A stretch of 6,789 bases of DNA, from contig JABJCS010000076.1 of NCBI GenBank assembly GCA_018665505.1, positions 1-6,789 on the forward strand, given 5' to 3'. The notes beneath the pieces were generated by a model, which was not told the origin of the DNA, did no database searches, and saw nothing but the letters and a program-made list of their open reading frames with translations. How positions within the stretch are numbered: the first letter of the stretch is position 1; every line of letters starts with the position of its first letter. The position numbers were made by a program, and so were the translations under genes. Positions 1-6,469 of the stretch are shown in pieces. Origin of the DNA: Alphaproteobacteria bacterium (GTDB lineage Bacteria; Pseudomonadota; Alphaproteobacteria; UBA8366).

Positions 1-1
1 C

Positions 2-733
2 GCCCACGATGCGGAAGACGGCCTCTTCGTCATGGAATACCTGGATCCTACGGACTATCGCCTCTGGAAGGCGGCGTTGTTGGAGGGGGAGGCGGATGTC
101 GGCGCGGCGGAGGCCGTGGCGCGGATCTTGGCACAAATCCATGCGGGGAGTGCGGGTGATGATGATGTCGCGCGGCGTTTCGAGACCGACGAGACCTTTC
201 ATGCAATACGGCTGGAGCCTTATCTGGAAGCCACCGCGCGTGCGCATCCCGAATATTTGGATAGATTGATGGCGTTATCCGCGCGAACGGCCGCGACGAA
301 AAAGACGCTCGTCCACGGCGATGTTAGCCCGAAGAATATCCTCTTGGGTCCGCAAGGGCCGGTGTACTTGGACGCGGAATGCGCGTGGTATGGCGATCCC
401 GCCTTCGATGCCGCGTTTTGTCTCAATCACTTGCTACTGAAAGGGGCATGGCGGCCCGATCGAGTGGCGGCGTATCTCGATTGTTTTCTCGCCTATGGGC
501 AGACCTATCTGGACGGTGCCGATTGGGAGCCCGCCGACGCATTGGAAGAGCGCGTAGCCACACTGTTGCCGGGCTTGTTTCTGGCGAGGATCGATGGCAA
601 GTCGCCGGTCGAATATCTCACGCAAGATACGCAGAAAAATAGGGTGCGTCGCGCGGCCACCCGCTTGTTACAAAAACCAGTCAGTCGGCTCGCCGATATC
701 GCAGCAGTTTGGCAGAAGGAAGTGAAAGCATGA
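2..733 (+). CDS. APH-fold small-molecule kinase (phosphotransferase family), 5'-truncated by window edge
   Basis: This is the C-terminal part (243 residues visible) of a cytoplasmic kinase with the aminoglycoside phosphotransferase/choline kinase fold, which moves the ATP gamma-phosphate to a hydroxyl group of a small molecule. The frame stays open to base 2, and the residues before the first ATG (at 32) fit the N-lobe/hinge of the fold (GLFVMEYLDP), so the true start lies outside the window. The Brenner catalytic loop LVHGDVSPKNILL lies at about 313-351, with catalytic Asp and metal-binding Asn. The DFG-equivalent metal site is seen as YLDAECAWYGDPAFD at about 364-408. Its stop overlaps the start of the enolase-like gene as ATGA, so the two are probably translated together. 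Family membership is clear, but the substrate is not. The fold also covers homoserine, methylthioribose, choline and fructosamine kinases, and the enolase partner makes a hydroxy-acid substrate more attractive than an antibiotic. Confidence 0.85.
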   Translation, partial: AHDAEDGLFVMEYLDPTDYRLWKAALLEGEADVGAAEAVARILAQIHAGSAGDDDVARRFETDETFHAIRLEPYLEATARAHPEYLDRLMALSARTAATKKTLVHGDVSPKNILLGPQGPVYLDAECAWYGDPAFDAAFCLNHLLLKGAWRPDRVAAYLDCFLAYGQTYLDGADWEPADALEERVATLLPGLFLARIDGKSPVEYLTQDTQKNRVRRAATRLLQKPVSRLADIAAVWQKEVKA

Positions 734-2013
734 TAGGGTCGAAAATCACTTCGGTGCGAGGGCGACGAGTCTGGGATTCGCGCGGACGGCCCACGGTTGA
801 AGCGGAAATCAAGTTGGCGGACGGCGCGATTGGCCGCGCCATCGCACCCGCCGGGGCATCGCGTGGCAGCGGCGAAGCCGTCGATTTGCGCGACGGTGGA
901 GAAGCCTTTGGCGGGCTTGATGTTCTGCGGGCGATTGAAGGCGTGAACGGCGAGATTGGGGACGCTTTGATCGGATTGGATGCAGCCGATCAGAAAACGG
1001 TCGACGAATGTATGATCGAATTGGACGGCACTGAAAATAAATCTCGCCTTGGGGGCAACGCAACCGTGGCGGTCTCGATGGCGGCGGCGCATGCGGCGGC
1101 GATGGCGGCGGGCCAACCGCTTTGGCGGTATCTCGGTGGTGAGAACACCGGGCCGATGCCGCTTCCCGAAATTCAAATCTTCGGCGGCGGTGCTCATGCG
1201 GCCAGGCGGGTCGACGTACAGGACTTCATGGTGATCGCGACCGGGGCGGAAGATTACGCGACAGCCCTCGATTGGACGGCCGAAGTCTACCGGGCAGCGG
1301 GCAGCCTGATGGAAGAGAAGGGATTGCTGCAAGGGGTCGCGGACGAGGGCGGCTATTGGCCGGCATTCGATACCAATGAAGCGGCCCTGGATGCCTTGGT
1401 GGCGTCGATTGAGCGTTCCGGCCTTGTGCCGGGTGACGACGTCTCGATCTCGCTCGACGTGGCGGCGTCTGAATTCGGTGTGAACGGACGTTACAGTTTG
1501 GGGCTGGAAAAGCGCGAACTCGACAGTGACGGTTTGGGCGAAATGCTAGAGGGTTGGGTTGGGCGCTATCCTATCGTCTCGATCGAGGACCCGCTCGGAG
1601 AAGACGACGAGGCAGGATTGCGCAAGTTCACGGCGGCCCTCGGTGATCGCATTCAGATTATCGGCGACGACTATCTGGTGACGAATGCAGATCGGGTCCG
1701 GGTCGCGGGCATGGTTGGTGTTTGCAACGCCTTGCTATGTAAGCCGAACCAAGCGGGAACTCTCACGGAAGCAAAAGCGGCGGCGGACGCGGCCAATGAG
1801 GCTGGATTCGGCGTGGTCGTCTCCGCCCGGTCCGGAGAGACCGAAGACGCGACCATCGTCCATTTGGCAGTCGGTTGGAGTGCGCCGCAATTAAAGGTCG
1901 GATCCTTTGCGCGTTCGGAGCGTATGGTGAAGTGGAATGAAGGTCTGCGTGTCGCCGAACAACTGCCGGGCGGCGGCAAATTATGGCCCAAGAGCAGCTA
2001 CGCCTGGGCTTAA
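730..2013 (+). CDS. Enolase-like protein with altered active site
   Basis: This 427-residue protein aligns along its whole length with enolase (2-phosphoglycerate dehydratase), a close match to the usual length. I chose ATG 730 because AAGGA (716-720) sits 9 nt upstream, the ATGA overlaps the kinase stop, and the family's N-terminus begins here. A TTG at 709 would add seven residues. Retained by comparison with yeast enolase: metal ligands Asp243, Glu286 and Asp313 (D246, E295, D320), loop Ser44 (S39), His156 (H159), Glu206 (E211), catalytic base Lys338 (K345), Lys389 (K396), and Arg367-Ser368 (R374-S375). Changed: His373 is Ala366 in VSARSGETED, Glu168 is Asp165, and the loop PSGAST reads PAGASR. 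The proton-abstraction machinery is therefore intact, but the part that meets the phosphate and leaving group is altered. It could be a paralogue with a new substrate, a slow enolase, or the organism's working enolase. Carboxyphosphonoenolpyruvate synthase is a known enolase homologue with another reaction. Confidence 0.88.
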   Translation: MIGSKITSVRGRRVWDSRGRPTVEAEIKLADGAIGRAIAPAGASRGSGEAVDLRDGGEAFGGLDVLRAIEGVNGEIGDALIGLDAADQKTVDECMIELDGTENKSRLGGNATVAVSMAAAHAAAMAAGQPLWRYLGGENTGPMPLPEIQIFGGGAHAARRVDVQDFMVIATGAEDYATALDWTAEVYRAAGSLMEEKGLLQGVADEGGYWPAFDTNEAALDALVASIERSGLVPGDDVSISLDVAASEFGVNGRYSLGLEKRELDSDGLGEMLEGWVGRYPIVSIEDPLGEDDEAGLRKFTAALGDRIQIIGDDYLVTNADRVRVAGMVGVCNALLCKPNQAGTLTEAKAAADAANEAGFGVVVSARSGETEDATIVHLAVGWSAPQLKVGSFARSERMVKWNEGLRVAEQLPGGGKLWPKSSYAWA

Positions 2014-2014
2014 A

Positions 2015-3463
2015 CTAGAGAAGGCGAGATTCTTTTTCCCTCGACCAGTCCTCGACCCGTGAAATTCGGATAAGGTTTGTGGCACCCGGTGTCCCGAATG
2101 GGACGCCCGCTGTGATGATAATTCGCTCACCCGGATGCGCGAAACCGTCATTGTAGACGTGTTGCCCGGCCCGACTGGTCATGTCCTCGAAATCGTTAGC
2201 GTCGCTCGTAAAGATACTGTGTACGCCCCAGACGACCGCCAGTCGGCGCGCAGTCCCCTGGTTTGGTGTTAGGCCAATGATCGGAACGTCTGGGCGCTCC
2301 CGCGCCGCGCGCAACGTTGTGGAGCCTGACGTGGTGTAGGTGACAATGGCGGCGGCGGAAAGCGTGTGCGCGATCTGGCGGGCGGCGGCGCTGATGGCGT
2401 CGGCGGAGGTGGCTTCGGGTTCCGGGTGATTCGCATCCATGGTGCTGCGCCAGTGTGAATCTCGCTCGACCCGCTCAATGATCCGGTTCATCATTTGAAC
2501 GGATTCGACGGGGAATTGTCCGGCGGCGGTTTCCGCCGACAACATCACCGCATCCGCTCCGTCATAGACCGCCGTGGCTACGTCGGACGCTTCGGCCCGC
2601 GTCGGCTGCGGCGAATCGATCATAGATTCCAGCATCTGCGTCGCAACAATCACCGGTTTGCCGGTCTGCCGACATGCCCGCAGAATACGTCGTTGAAGGA
2701 CGGGTACGTCTTCCGGCGGCATTTCAACGCCAAGGTCGCCGCGTGCCACCATGACCGCATCACTCAACTCGATAATCTCGTCTAAGCGGTCAATGGCCGC
2801 GGGCTTCTCCAGTTTGGTCAGGATCGGAGCGCGTCCCGCGATTAAACGTCGTGCTTCCGCCAAGTCTTCCGGTCTCTGAATAAAAGATAGGGCACACCAG
2901 TCGACTCCATGATCAAGGCCGAATTGCATATCCTTGCGGTCTTTTTCGGTGAGCGATGATATCGGCAGAACGACACCGGGGACGTTTACACCTTTATGGT
3001 TTGATATCTCACCGCCGATGACGACGACGGTCTCGGCAAAATCCTTGCCGCAGTCGGTTACTCTCAGGCGAATTTTTCCGTCGTTCACGAGAAGATCGCT
3101 ATCGGCCTCTAGCGCCGCGAAAATTTCGGGGTGCGGTAGGCAGGCTCTCTCCGCATTTCCCAGCGTATTGTCCATATCGAAGCGGAAGCTGCGACCGTTC
3201 TCCAGTATGGCGGAGCCACCTTCGAAGTCGCCGACCCGTAATTTAGGGCCCTGCAAATCCATCATGATAGCAATCGGGCGTTTCGCGTTCTGCTCTATCG
3301 CGCGGATCGCCTCAATGCTTCGGCGGTGGTCGTCGTGAGTGCCGTGGCTGAAATTCAACCGAAATACATCAACGCCAGCTTCGAATAGCGTGCGGATTTT
3401 CTCCTCGGTCGAACTTGCGGGCCCAAGAGTCGCCACAATTTTCGTCATATGCGTACGTCGCAT
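2015..3463 (-). CDS. pyk: Pyruvate kinase
   Basis: The enzyme converts phosphoenolpyruvate and ADP to pyruvate and ATP in the last step of glycolysis; it is cytosolic and usually tetrameric. With a start at ATG 3463 the product is 482 residues, normal for a bacterial pyruvate kinase. That start gives the familiar N-terminus MRRTHMTKIVATLGPAS and has an AGG 7 nt upstream. GTG 3487 and ATG 3448 are alternatives. Visible motifs are FRLNFSHG (Arg35 and Asn37 region), MDLQGPKLRVG (69-78), a B domain at about 75-170, the signature TKLEKPAAI with catalytic Lys217 and metal ligand Glu219, VARGDLGVE (Asp243) and VATQMLESM (273-281). The C-terminal domain runs from about 350 to 482. The gene is last in the minus-strand run, 59 nt after the DUF971 gene. 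It converges on the enolase-like gene with one base between stop codons. The motif set leaves little doubt about function. Confidence 0.96.
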   Translation of the reverse strand: MRRTHMTKIVATLGPASSTEEKIRTLFEAGVDVFRLNFSHGTHDDHRRSIEAIRAIEQNAKRPIAIMMDLQGPKLRVGDFEGGSAILENGRSFRFDMDNTLGNAERACLPHPEIFAALEADSDLLVNDGKIRLRVTDCGKDFAETVVVIGGEISNHKGVNVPGVVLPISSLTEKDRKDMQFGLDHGVDWCALSFIQRPEDLAEARRLIAGRAPILTKLEKPAAIDRLDEIIELSDAVMVARGDLGVEMPPEDVPVLQRRILRACRQTGKPVIVATQMLESMIDSPQPTRAEASDVATAVYDGADAVMLSAETAAGQFPVESVQMMNRIIERVERDSHWRSTMDANHPEPEATSADAISAAARQIAHTLSAAAIVTYTTSGSTTLRAARERPDVPIIGLTPNQGTARRLAVVWGVHSIFTSDANDFEDMTSRAGQHVYNDGFAHPGERIIITAGVPFGTPGATNLIRISRVEDWSREKESRLL

Positions 3464-3522
3464 TCGAATGCCTAAATGTTCTAACACCCGTAACTGACAG
3501 GCGGGAATTGGAAATTGATACC

Positions 3523-3900
3523 CTAAGGGTCGCGGCTCAGCCCTTTTTCTTCAAGGCTTTTAAGATAATCGTCCCAAATCTCATCTTTATGGCAACCGAC
3601 GTGATAAAGGTACTCCCAGCTAAAGATGCCGGTATCGTGGAGATCGTCGAATTTGATGCGAATGGCGTAATTTCCGACTGGCTCCAGCTCCATGATGCCG
3701 ACGTGGCGGCGGCCAGGGACGGTTTTCTTTTGGTCGGGTACATGGCCTTGAACCTCGGCCGACGGGCTTTCGACGCGTAGCAGTTCCGCCGGCAGATCAA
3801 ACGCCTTGCCGTCATCGAATGTGACCTGGAGAACTTTTTCGGCTTTGCGCAAGCGGATTTGTGTCGGCCAATGTTCGCTCGAATATCCGTCGCCGGGCAT
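3523..3900 (-). CDS. DUF971 protein (gamma-butyrobetaine hydroxylase-like N-terminal domain)
   Basis: This small soluble protein of 125 residues consists almost only of the DUF971/GBBH-like N-terminal domain. The domain is also found at the front of gamma-butyrobetaine and trimethyllysine dioxygenases, but here there is no catalytic dioxygenase domain. Visible conserved pieces are WPTQIRL (11-17), FDDGKAFDLPAELLRV (28-43), SPSAEVQGH (45-53) and the C-terminal DDLHDTGIFSWEYL (85-98). Stand-alone members are widespread in proteobacteria; their biochemical role is not settled to my knowledge. I prefer ATG 3900, five bases after the stop of the Trm112-like gene. A TTG at 3909 overlapping that stop as TTGA would add three residues. 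Either way the two genes are tightly linked and probably co-transcribed. An ORF in another frame across 3537-3815 is a shadow. Confidence 0.85.
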   Translation of the reverse strand: MPGDGYSSEHWPTQIRLRKAEKVLQVTFDDGKAFDLPAELLRVESPSAEVQGHVPDQKKTVPGRRHVGIMELEPVGNYAIRIKFDDLHDTGIFSWEYLYHVGCHKDEIWDDYLKSLEEKGLSRDP

Positions 3901-3905
3901 GTCGC

Positions 3906-4094
3906 TCAATCATCCATCTCGCGGGCTTCACCAACCAACATGATTGGGATACCGTCGCGGATCGGATAGGCCAGTTTGGCTTGTTCGCTAATGAGCTCGC
4001 TATTTTCCCGATCGTACTTGAGCGGGCCCTTCGTCAGTGGGCACACGAGCAGTTCAAGGAGTTTTGGGTCGAGTTGCGATGTTGTATTTGCCAT
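3906..4094 (-). CDS. Trm112-like protein (UPF0434/YcaR family)
   Basis: This 62-residue protein has the compact Trm112 fold. Eukaryotic and archaeal Trm112 is a zinc-binding activator of several methyltransferases; the role of bacterial YcaR-type members is less clear. The hallmarks are [20 protein letters not shown] (9-28) and [13 protein letters not shown] (41-53). Only one cysteine (Cys18) remains: the second position of the CPxC motif reads Thr21, and no later cysteine follows, so zinc binding by the usual site is unlikely. The start at ATG 4094 is supported by AAAGGA (4102-4107) upstream. It follows the LON-domain gene by 38 nt and is followed almost directly by the DUF971 gene. Length and motifs make the family call firm, but the function in this organism is unknown. 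Confidence 0.88.
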   Translation of the reverse strand: MANTTSQLDPKLLELLVCPLTKGPLKYDRENSELISEQAKLAYPIRDGIPIMLVGEAREMDD

Positions 4095-4132
4095 AAACCG
4101 ATCCTTTCGGTGGCGCTATGTCGTAGTGTGAA

Positions 4133-4822
4133 TTATTGGGGTCGTAAATCACTTCCATCAAGCGCGTGCGACGCCATTTCGGCAATCGCCGTTAAGACGT
4201 CGCAACGGCTATAGAGGTTTTCGGCTTCCAATAACGCTTGTTTCTCCGCCGGCGTAAATGGGCTCGACATAGACAATGCATTGATGAGCCACTCATCCTC
4301 CGCTTCCTCAATCGCTGTCCAATCTACGGAAATACTATTGATTTCAAAATAACCTCGCATTGCGGCCAGCAATTTTCCGCGATCGAGTGCTGTCTCACTT
4401 ACGTTGTAGTCGGATTCAAACTCGCTCCAATCGGCCTCGAACCGTCGGTAACCGCGTGTGGTTTGAATTTCGTTGCCGAGTTTGAAGCGGCAGATACCCG
4501 TTAATGACAATTGAAATCGACCGTCTTGGCTCTCTTGATAAGACGTAATCTTGCCCGCACATCCCATGGAATAGAGCGGTAGTTTCTCGTCGTCCAAATT
4601 TTTGATTCGCCCTTGTGGTGTGATCGGCACTTCCTCGGGATCCACCGGTTGTACCATGCCGATGATGCGATCATTTGCGAGGGCATCGCTCGTCATGTTG
4701 CGATAGCGCGGCTCGAATATATTCAGCGGCAGCATACCCCTTGGCAGCAATAGCACGCCGGACAGCGGGAAAACCGGGATACTTGCCGGTAGATCATTGA
4801 AACTGTCGACGTCGGCGCTCAT
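4133..4822 (-). CDS. LON substrate-binding domain protein (stand-alone Lon N-terminal domain)
   Basis: The 229-residue product matches the N-terminal substrate-recognition domain of Lon protease but has neither the AAA+ ATPase nor the Ser-Lys protease domain. Visible features are IPVFPLSGVLLLP (15-27) and LPLNIFEPRYRNM (31-43), which are typical of the family, a middle beta-rich part around QLSLTGICRFKL, and a helical C-terminus (about 150-229). No signal peptide or membrane segment is seen, so it should be cytosolic. Stand-alone LON proteins are thought to bind unfolded or specific polypeptides, but no catalytic role is established. Its ATG overlaps the stop of the chaperedoxin gene as ATGA and no clear Shine-Dalgarno precedes it. 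Translation probably depends on reinitiation after the upstream gene, and a functional link with that chaperone-like protein is plausible. Confidence 0.9.
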   Translation of the reverse strand: MSADVDSFNDLPASIPVFPLSGVLLLPRGMLPLNIFEPRYRNMTSDALANDRIIGMVQPVDPEEVPITPQGRIKNLDDEKLPLYSMGCAGKITSYQESQDGRFQLSLTGICRFKLGNEIQTTRGYRRFEADWSEFESDYNVSETALDRGKLLAAMRGYFEINSISVDWTAIEEAEDEWLINALSMSSPFTPAEKQALLEAENLYSRCDVLTAIAEMASHALDGSDLRPQ

Positions 4823-5736
4823 GCAAACAGGACAGATGCCATCTTTTGGCGGCCTTCTATCGTGTCCGGATGGGCATCTCCCAAGGCTTCAAAGATTTTC
4901 ACGAGTTGTTCCTTCGCCGCATTCTCGTTCCAGCTCATATTCTTACGCAAAATCTCGACTAAGGCATCGATCGCCTGCTCGTTGGCACCTTGCGCATAAT
5001 AGGCCAAGGCCAGGTCAAATCGTGCTTGATGGTCATTCGGATTACTCTCGACCTTGGCTTCCAATTCACCGGTCTCGCCGGAAGATGTCGCGGCTTGTTC
5101 CGCCAACTCTAACGCCGTCCGCAGAGCGGCGACCTCAGCCTCGCCTTGTTGGTCTTCCGGAATCGACGCCAACATGTTTTGCGCGCCCTCGATTTGCCCG
5201 GTCGCTAAATAGCACCGGCCCATTCCCGCGAGTGCCTTAATATTTGCGGGCTCTTGTTGGAGGATTTGGCCGTAGATTGCACCGGCGGTTGAAGCGTCAC
5301 CAGAATCGAACGCGGCTTTTGCTTGTTCGATAGCTTCGTCAATCGGTGACGGTCCGGCCGCGGCATTAGCCATTTCCACCATACGGTCGATAAACGATTT
5401 GACTTGGCTTTCGGGAACGGCGCCCATGAATCCATCAATTGGGCGGCCTTGGAAAAAAGCGTAGACGGCGGGAATCGATTGAATGCGCATTTGTTGCGCG
5501 ATTTGCGGTGCTTCGTCGATGTTTAGCTTAACCAACTGTACCTTACCGCCGGCCTCGGTGACCGCTTTCTCGATCACCGGTGTCAGTTGCTTGCAGGGGC
5601 CACACCAGGGAGCCCAGAAATCCACAAGGATCGGGATTTCTTGGCTGGCATCTATAACATCGGTCGCAAAATCTGCAGCTGTCGTATCCTTGATGACGAC
5701 TTGCCCGCCTGAGTCTCCGCCGATTACTTGTTCCAT
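4819..5736 (-). CDS. cnoX: Thioredoxin-TPR protein, CnoX/YbbN-type chaperedoxin
   Basis: The 305-residue protein joins an N-terminal thioredoxin domain (about 12-120) to a helical TPR-like region (about 131-305), the layout of CnoX (YbbN). In E. coli this cytosolic protein holds bleach-damaged proteins and hands them to GroEL/ES. Visible here are VDFWAPWCGPCKQ with active-site Cys45 and Cys48, the cis-proline loop SIPAVYAF (Pro89), and TPR-like helices such as AIYGQILQQEPANIKALAGM and ARFDLALAYYAQGANEQAID. Unlike E. coli CnoX, whose thioredoxin motif is degenerate, this one has an intact WCGPC and should be able to reduce disulfides. The start at ATG 5736 has a modest GGGA 10 nt upstream. The gene lies 97 nt after the prolyl-tRNA deacylase gene and overlaps the LON-domain gene by 4 nt. 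The family is firm; the symbol rests on architecture. Confidence 0.9.
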   Translation of the reverse strand: MEQVIGGDSGGQVVIKDTTAADFATDVIDASQEIPILVDFWAPWCGPCKQLTPVIEKAVTEAGGKVQLVKLNIDEAPQIAQQMRIQSIPAVYAFFQGRPIDGFMGAVPESQVKSFIDRMVEMANAAAGPSPIDEAIEQAKAAFDSGDASTAGAIYGQILQQEPANIKALAGMGRCYLATGQIEGAQNMLASIPEDQQGEAEVAALRTALELAEQAATSSGETGELEAKVESNPNDHQARFDLALAYYAQGANEQAIDALVEILRKNMSWNENAAKEQLVKIFEALGDAHPDTIEGRQKMASVLFA

Positions 5737-5833
5737 CTTAGAAATTCCCGTCCCGATTTGTTCTTCGTTCGTTAGATGTGCATTTCGTTTAACGGTTGCA
5801 AGCCGATAGTTCCAGGCTTTCGGAGCACCTTAG
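5737..5833. other. Intergenic gap inside the minus-strand run
   Basis: These 97 bases separate the deacylase stop from the chaperedoxin start and are the widest gap in the minus-strand gene run. I see a 5-bp inverted repeat (AAGCC/GGCTT on the minus strand) with a 10-nt loop but no U-tract, so no convincing terminator. A TTGCAA (5796-5801) could be a -35, but the hexamer 17 nt downstream (CATCTA on the minus strand) is a poor -10. A promoter for the chaperedoxin gene may lie here but cannot be fixed. Confidence 0.3.
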
Positions 5834-6349
5834 TTAAGCGGCGGTATCGAAATCGATAATCCCAGGAGGATGATTTTCCGCGATCATAAAGCGTTCTAAG
5901 TCGGTGCCGGAAATAGCTGTGGTCATGTCGTTTCTCAATGGATGAGCGTTTACCGTGTCGGCAGTCATAAGAGATTTGTCGAGGAACGCGGTGACAATGC
6001 TTTCAGCATCGTTGATGACGCTCAGGGGTGTCACAGCGCCCGGCTCAACCCCTAACAAATCCGCCAATGCATCCGCGGAGCCGAATGAGAGTGTTCCTTG
6101 GGCTCCGATAGCGTGCCGCAGCCATTTCAGGTCGACTTCTCTCTCTTCTCGTACCGTTACCAAGAAATAGCGGCGTTTCTTATCTCGCAAGAATAGATTC
6201 TTAATATGGGCACCTGGTAACTCGCCCCGTAGGGCTTGAGATTCAGCAACGGTACGCAGCGGCGGATGCTCGTGGTTTTCAAAAGTGATTCCCAATTCGA
6301 CCAGTCGATCGAAGAGGATGAGTGCATCGAATTTGGCTATTTCGTTCAT
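5834..6349 (-). CDS. Prolyl-tRNA deacylase, ProX/PrdX type (YbaK superfamily)
   Basis: This 171-residue protein belongs to the free-standing editing domains that hydrolyse mischarged Ala-tRNA(Pro), clearing errors of prolyl-tRNA synthetase in trans. The length is typical of the PrdX/ProX group. Motifs seen are HEHPPLRTVAES (26-37), GAHIKNLFLRDKK (46-58) with the conserved Lys50 expected in the active site, GVEPGAVTPLSVIND (100-114) with the GxxPG-like loop, and HPLRNDMTTAISGTDLERF (136-154). I chose ATG 6349 because homologues begin near this point. An upstream TTG at 6391 would add 14 residues that resemble nothing and lacks a clear ribosome site. It is the first gene of the minus-strand run and diverges from the tRNA-Gly gene across a 120-bp gap. 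YbaK (Cys-tRNA(Pro) deacylase) is a related alternative, but the motifs fit ProX better. Confidence 0.9.
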   Translation of the reverse strand: MNEIAKFDALILFDRLVELGITFENHEHPPLRTVAESQALRGELPGAHIKNLFLRDKKRRYFLVTVREEREVDLKWLRHAIGAQGTLSFGSADALADLLGVEPGAVTPLSVINDAESIVTAFLDKSLMTADTVNAHPLRNDMTTAISGTDLERFMIAENHPPGIIDFDTAA

Positions 6350-6406
6350 ATTTAATCTTTTAACCCAGGTTCCCGTAGGCGGGCAATACAAGGGTGAACG
6401 GAACTA

Positions 6407-6451
6407 TTGCAATGGCGGCGCGAAGTCGTATTATCCCCGCGCCGTTACAAT
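6407..6451 (+). promoter_or_regulatory. Candidate promoter(s) for tRNA-Gly
   Basis: Two sigma70-like arrangements precede the tRNA. TTGCAA (6407-6412) and TATTAT (6429-6434) are spaced by 16 nt and would start transcription roughly 30 nt before the tRNA. TACAAT (6446-6451) is a better -10 hexamer placed about 18 nt from the mature 5' end, but it lacks a good -35. Alphaproteobacterial promoters often deviate from the E. coli consensus, so this is only a candidate. Confidence 0.35.
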
Positions 6452-6469
6452 ACGGCATTACCCTAGGAC

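Noticed and set aside
1078..1112. GCG-rich repetitive stretch that looks like a simple-sequence repeat
   Set aside because: It encodes an alanine-rich helix of the enolase-like protein, at a place where enolases are also alanine-rich, and the repeat is not regular.
505..1332. Long minus-strand open frame of 275 codons opposite the kinase and enolase-like genes
   Set aside because: It lies antisense to two well-recognised proteins, and its translation is rich in Arg, His and Pro without domain motifs, as expected for a shadow in G+C-rich DNA.
2018..2036. Possible intrinsic terminator after the enolase-like gene (AGAA/TTCT pairing with T-run)
   Set aside because: The stem is only about four weak base pairs, and the stretch is coding sequence for the pyruvate kinase C-terminus.
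2934..3338. Plus-strand open frame of 134 codons
   Set aside because: It is antisense to pyruvate kinase, whose motifs are unmistakable, and its translation is Ser/Arg-rich with no recognisable family.
4797..5240. Plus-strand open frame of 147 codons
   Set aside because: It is antisense to the chaperedoxin gene and its composition (Arg, Ser, Pro) suggests no real protein.
5796..5801. TTGCAA in the chaperedoxin leader, repeated in the tRNA/deacylase gap
   Set aside because: Two copies of a six-base palindrome in a window of this size could be chance. The expected -10 partner here is poor, and the flanks do not form a longer shared motif.
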